This document shows, in pieces, positions 60,324-64,000 of a stretch of DNA of 64,000 nt (positions are counted from its first letter, which is position 1; the number at the start of each line of letters is the position of its first letter). Source of the DNA: Pseudooctadecabacter jejudonensis. Lineage in GTDB: Bacteria > Pseudomonadota > Alphaproteobacteria > Rhodobacterales > Rhodobacteraceae. The position numbers and the translations under genes were made by a program. The notes beneath the pieces are model-generated. The model was given only the letters and a program-made list of their open reading frames with translations, ran no database searches and was not told where the DNA came from. The DNA lies in assembly GCF_900172275.1 (NCBI RefSeq), contig NZ_FWFT01000005.1:186001-250000 (forward strand), written 5' to 3'.

Positions 60324-60774
60324 ATCGGACTCGCACTTACTTTTACAGTTTCAGCCCCCTTTGACGATGTCCCCCGTCTGTCGCTGTATGTGCACCAAGC
60401 CAAACGGATAAGGAAATTCATTGTTCTTATGTTCGGTATAACCTGAGCACCTTGAACCACCTCATAAATGGGGGCTGCCAAAGCAGGTGAAACGGCCCGA
60501 CCTTTTGCGCGCATTTGGCGGAATATGGACGTCTCCGGATTGCATTGCGCTCTCGCTACACCAACTGTTGATGGACAGTATCGGGGAGGCACTGGTCGTT
60601 TCGGAGCCACCAACGATGTGTCGCTAAGACATATAAAACTTTAAAATTTCAGATACTTATGAGATTAATTTTGATCGGCTCTGACTGAATTGCGATTCAA
60701 TTTTGTCGCAGTCGGACAAAACCTTAAAACTCTTTGTAGCGAAGTTTTCGAAAGCGTGATTTAGACTCTCGGTG
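60324..60774. other. AT-richer intergenic region between exporter and TolC genes
   Basis: About 450 bases without a convincing gene; this is the divergent promoter region for the ABC exporter (minus) and the TolC gene (plus). The part from about 60620 to 60775 is clearly richer in A and T than its surroundings. It contains the near-palindrome GAATTGCGATTC (60689-60700). No known operator was recognised. Confidence 0.5.
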
Positions 60775-62037
60775 ATGAGGAAAATTGCAGTTACCCTATT
60801 GATGTGTACGGGTGCGTGTACACTGGTTCCGATCCCAACCGACCCTGAGCTGGATCCGGTGGCCGCACCGCTTATCGAACGGTCTGATCCGGAAATGGCC
60901 GGCGATTTCAACCTCCTTGTCGAACAACCGGATCCCTATGCCGCCATCATTGCCCAGAATTTTGACGAACTTCGGTTCTTGTTCGAGGGGAATGCACGTC
61001 AGTTACAGCTGTCAAACTTTGGCTCGCAGCAAATTCGCTATCCGCAGTTTCGGCCCGGTGCCCAACTCAGATCGACTGGATCGGCCTCTTTGACGATCAA
61101 TGTATCGCAAAGCTTGTATGACGGCGGCGCGGCATCCGCGCAGCAGTATTCGGGACAGACCGCGGCCATCGCCCGGGAAATCGAAAACCTGGCCGAGCTG
61201 ACCGACGAAGTCGCGGAAGACATCAATTTTTATCTCGATTATCACCGAAATCTGAAAACGATTTCTATTCTGCGTGAATTCTCACGGGAACTGGAAGACC
61301 TTTTGGATCTTGCCAATACCCGTCGCAGCGGTGGTATCGGACGCGCGAATGAAGTTTCGTTGTTTGAGTTTCAATTGGCGGAAGTTCAAACCGATATCGC
61401 CATTGCCCAATCGAGTGCCGAATTGGCCCTGGCCCGGCTAAGCAATCTTGACGCGCAATTGTTACAAATCCCGCCGCGGGACCTCAACCTGCTGCAGGAC
61501 CGTATCCCGCTTTCGGTGATGGAGGCCTTGGCCGAACGCGAAAATCAGCGCAGCGCACTCGAAGTCGCGCGCTCCAACGCGCGCCCCCAGGTCACCGCAG
61601 TGGCCAGCGCGGGATTTGATCCGGCGACCGGGTTGCCGACCGACAACCTGGGCATTGATGTGTCGGTGAATGATCCGATCACAATTGGCGGCAATACGAA
61701 CCTGCGCATCGCCGAAGAGGATCTGAGGCTGGCCGAACTGCAGTTGGAGGATGCCAAACAAGATGCTCAATTGCGCATTCGCCAGATTCTGCAGGAGGTG
61801 AACGCCCTGCAGGCCCAACAGGTCAGGGCGGGGGCGCTTGCATCCCAGGCACGCAACCGGTTGGCAGGATTTGAGGACTTGTTCCTCGCTGGCGAAGCGA
61901 ACATCACCGATGCGGTGAGCCTGATCGATACGGTGCAAGCCACAACGGAGTCGCAAATTGATCTGGAATTTCAGCTGAAGGAAGCGCAGCTGGAGCTGGC
62001 GCGTCTATCCGGAAGCTTGATCCCGGCATTTGAATGA
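60775..62037 (+). CDS. TolC-family outer membrane protein
   Basis: This 420-aa protein begins with a short signal ending at C15 (MCTGAC), probably a lipoprotein. Two outer-membrane-efflux domains follow, each a long helical pair with beta segments (RSTGSASLTINVSQSLYDGG then, in the second half, GIDVSVNDPITIGGNTNLRI). It is the outer-membrane channel for the HlyD/ABC pair. ATG 60775 is used; a GTG one codon upstream is also open. No strong ribosome site is visible. Confidence 0.9.
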   Translation: MRKIAVTLLMCTGACTLVPIPTDPELDPVAAPLIERSDPEMAGDFNLLVEQPDPYAAIIAQNFDELRFLFEGNARQLQLSNFGSQQIRYPQFRPGAQLRSTGSASLTINVSQSLYDGGAASAQQYSGQTAAIAREIENLAELTDEVAEDINFYLDYHRNLKTISILREFSRELEDLLDLANTRRSGGIGRANEVSLFEFQLAEVQTDIAIAQSSAELALARLSNLDAQLLQIPPRDLNLLQDRIPLSVMEALAERENQRSALEVARSNARPQVTAVASAGFDPATGLPTDNLGIDVSVNDPITIGGNTNLRIAEEDLRLAELQLEDAKQDAQLRIRQILQEVNALQAQQVRAGALASQARNRLAGFEDLFLAGEANITDAVSLIDTVQATTESQIDLEFQLKEAQLELARLSGSLIPAFE

Positions 62038-62141
62038 CAGCCCCAGCAGGGCGGTTGACCAAAATCAAAGGGTAAGATGAGGCACGTCCGAAGGTTCTAT
62101 GGCGCGGCACGCCGTGCTGATGTGATCGGACGTCGAAAGGA

Positions 62142-62180
62142 ACGGGACGCCGATCATGATCCTGACCGGCGTCCCGTGTT
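62142..62180. terminator. Bidirectional terminator between TolC and FG-GAP genes
   Basis: ACGGGACGCCG (62142-62152) pairs perfectly with CGGCGTCCCGT (62167-62177) around a 14-base loop; GTTTTCGTTT follows on the plus side. It separates two convergent genes. Confidence 0.75.
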
Positions 62181-62185
62181 TTCGT

Positions 62186-64000
62186 TTAGATGACAGAAAC
62201 GGTGTCTTCGATCTCGACAATGGCCTGGCCATTTTCGAAGACGTTGAAGGTCACGCCGCCATCTGTGACCGATCCGTTGGCGGTAAAGCCATCGGCCAGA
62301 TCGACAGTGTCATTGTCCTCACCGAAGACGCGCAACGTGTTGCTGTCGTCCGAGATGTTGAGCAGGTCGCTCAACTCGAACCCAAGCGTGTTGCCACCAC
62401 CATTGAGGTCGATCTGCTCGATCCCGGCGATCTCTTCGTCACCGACAGCCGTCAGATCCAGCGTGAGGCCCGTGCCATCAAGGCGAAGCGTATCGGTGCC
62501 GGTTCCCCCGTCGATATCGGCAAAGTCCAGATCGGACACTGCCAGCACATCGTCACCGGCCCCGCCGCGCAGAACATCTGCACCGCCGCCACCGATCACG
62601 ACGTCATCGCCGTTGCCTGCAACCAAACGATCTACCGCCGTGCTGCCAGTCAGCGTGTCGTTGCCCTCGGTGCCCACTTGCGTGGCCTCGGACCCGAAAC
62701 CGCCGCCGAAGATGAGGAAGGTGTTTCCGACCGCTTGGCCGTCTTCACCATCTGCCAGCGAGGACCCGACGATCAGATCGTCGAAACCGTCACCATCGAC
62801 ATCGCCCGCACCGCTGACGGCACTGCCAGCCCGATCGCCTGAGATGTTGCCGTTGACGACAAAGCCACCGTTGCCTTCGATCACATCATTCAGATCGACC
62901 GCTGTGCCATCTTCCTTACCGAAGACAACGAAGCCTGCACCGACGTTGTTCACGCGCTCTGGGTCCACAAGATCGACGTCCGTTGCACCTACGATCAAGT
63001 CATCCAGACCGTCACCGTTGATGTCGCCTGCCCCGCTGACCGAGATGCCAGAGTCGTCATCGCGTCTTGCGCCATTGATCACAAAGCCACCGATGCCCGC
63101 CTCGATATCAAGGATGTTGACGTCTGTCAGATTGGTCGAACCGAAGACGACAAAGCTCTGACCGGCGGCATTATTGCCATTGGCCTGCGCAACCGGTGCA
63201 CCAATGATGAAGTCAGAGATACCATCACCGTTCACGTCCCCGGCCGCACTGACTGAGCGCCCGAAATCATCGCCGATATCGGCGCCTCCGATCACAATGC
63301 CACCAGTGCCCTGAGAAATATCGCCAAGGTCAATGGTCGTGCTGATATCGGCACCGCCAAAGACGACAAAGCTTGTGTCTGCATCTGGTGCACCGATCAG
63401 CAGATCGTCAAACCCATCGCCGTTGACGTCGCCTGCACTGCTGACAGAAGCGCCAGCGGCGTCGCCTGCGTTTGCACCAACGATGGTAAAGCCACCGGTT
63501 CCAGCCTGAATATCGGCAGGATCGACCGCAGTCAGACCTTCGCCGCCAAAGACAACAAAGCTCTCGCCCGCCCCGTCCGCACCACCGGGTGCGCCGACGA
63601 TGAAGTCATCGAACCCGTCGCCGTTGACGTCACCCGCACTGGCCACTGACGTACCCGCCTCGTCACCTGCGGCCGCACCGGGCAGCTTAATGAGAGGATC
63701 AAATGTATCAAGATCAACCGCTCTGGTGTCCCCTTTACCAAAAACGACATATCCAGCGCCGGAAGCACTCCCGCCCCCAAAGTTGAACGGTGCACCCACG
63801 ATGATATCGGCCAAACCGTCGCCGTTGATGTCGCCACCGCCGCTGACAGAGAAGCCAGCGTTGTTATTGTCGGCCTCACCATTGATCACAAAGCCCCCGA
63901 TGCCGTTTTCGATGTCAGACAGATCGACAGAAACGCCGCCCTCCTGACCGAAAACCACATAGGCCGTGCCTGAGTCTGTGCCATTGCGGTCAGCGCGGAC
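62186..64000 (-). CDS. Large FG-GAP repeat protein with RTX-type C-terminus (partial, continues beyond window)
   Basis: At least 600 residues are in the window and the frame stays open to its edge, so the N-terminus is outside. Six FG-GAP blades of about 65 residues can be counted, each with a calcium-type core such as DINGDGLADIIVG, DVNGDGFDDFIVG or DVDGDGFDDLIVG. Then comes an RTX-like stretch GGGGADVLRGGAGDDVL and a domain with LNGGGNTLGFELSDLLNISD, ending IEDTVSVI. Such proteins leave by type I secretion using a C-terminal signal. The exporter is encoded 2-5 kb away. A cell-surface or released adhesin is likely. Confidence 0.88.
   Translation of the reverse strand, partial: VRADRNGTDSGTAYVVFGQEGGVSVDLSDIENGIGGFVINGEADNNNAGFSVSGGGDINGDGLADIIVGAPFNFGGGSASGAGYVVFGKGDTRAVDLDTFDPLIKLPGAAAGDEAGTSVASAGDVNGDGFDDFIVGAPGGADGAGESFVVFGGEGLTAVDPADIQAGTGGFTIVGANAGDAAGASVSSAGDVNGDGFDDLLIGAPDADTSFVVFGGADISTTIDLGDISQGTGGIVIGGADIGDDFGRSVSAAGDVNGDGISDFIIGAPVAQANGNNAAGQSFVVFGSTNLTDVNILDIEAGIGGFVINGARRDDDSGISVSGAGDINGDGLDDLIVGATDVDLVDPERVNNVGAGFVVFGKEDGTAVDLNDVIEGNGGFVVNGNISGDRAGSAVSGAGDVDGDGFDDLIVGSSLADGEDGQAVGNTFLIFGGGFGSEATQVGTEGNDTLTGSTAVDRLVAGNGDDVVIGGGGADVLRGGAGDDVLAVSDLDFADIDGGTGTDTLRLDGTGLTLDLTAVGDEEIAGIEQIDLNGGGNTLGFELSDLLNISDDSNTLRVFGEDNDTVDLADGFTANGSVTDGGVTFNVFENGQAIVEIEDTVSVI

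Noticed and set aside
60257-60613. 118-aa minus-strand open frame upstream of the ABC exporter
   Set aside because: It overlaps the exporter's start in another frame, has no ribosome site and lies in the divergent promoter region.
1-64000. tRNA, rRNA, prophage or integrative element boundaries
   Set aside because: No cloverleaf, rRNA segment, integrase gene or attachment-site pair could be recognised on reading.

Overview
The window looks like chromosomal DNA of a marine Rhodobacterales (roseobacter-group) alphaproteobacterium. The evidence is GC-rich coding DNA with many ATGA/TGATG gene overlaps, plus gene sets typical of that group: GlcDEF, MoxR-DUF58-DUF4159, non-pyrrolysine MttB with GcvT-type dehydrogenases, XylR-XylFHGBA, ALDH16 next to DeoC, and RTX/FG-GAP proteins with a type I exporter. 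I cannot name a species from the sequence alone. I found no rRNA, tRNA, CRISPR array or prophage.

Region by region. 1-2200: a stress-type PNPOx-fold protein, a class A small heat-shock protein with a probable RpoH promoter and a ROSE-like RNA thermometer, and a secreted trypsin-like protease. 2222-6585: glycolate oxidase glcD-glcE-(membrane protein)-glcF. 6667-7736: DUF599 membrane protein and a small exported protein. 7749-14640: a MoxR AAA ATPase, DUF58 protein and two large membrane proteins (DUF4159/BatA-like, VWA/GATase-like) in one operon. 14707-17256: DUF1285 protein, hydroxypyruvate isomerase, and a VOC protein with a YafY/WYL regulator. 17392-20323: an ECF sigma factor with an adjacent membrane VWA protein, and a CopD/HemJ-like protein. 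20418-23227: alpha/beta hydrolase, SDR, and L,D-transpeptidase lipoprotein.

23349-30808 holds the strongest candidate for an undescribed system. It is a tightly packed nine-gene operon with a coiled-coil protein, an AAA+ ATPase, two large proteins of no family I recognise, four small membrane proteins and a DUF1523 protein, closed by a strong terminator.

30927-38841: ALDH16-type tandem aldehyde dehydrogenase, deoC, AraC regulator, rpe, a two-component pair preceded by an 11-bp-period repeat array and a small coupled ORF, and a uronate dehydrogenase. 38896-43969: MttB-family protein, LysR regulator and GcvT/FAD dehydrogenase, a likely methylated-amine module. 44448-47237: a di-haem peroxidase and a CRTAC1-type FG-GAP protein. 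47234-54630: xylose regulator and xylFHGBA. 54631-55940: a decayed stretch with gspD and IS3 transposase remnants. 55941-64000: OxyR-like LysR regulator, an HlyD/ABC/TolC type I secretion system and the 3' part of a large FG-GAP/RTX protein, its probable substrate.

Two families of short dispersed repeats run through the intergenic spaces. One is a palindrome with core AAAATTCCGGAATTTT whose flanks differ between copies but stay complementary. The other is a T-rich element (type GAGTTTTTTTGGTCAGATGAAG), usually lying just upstream of start codons inside operons.
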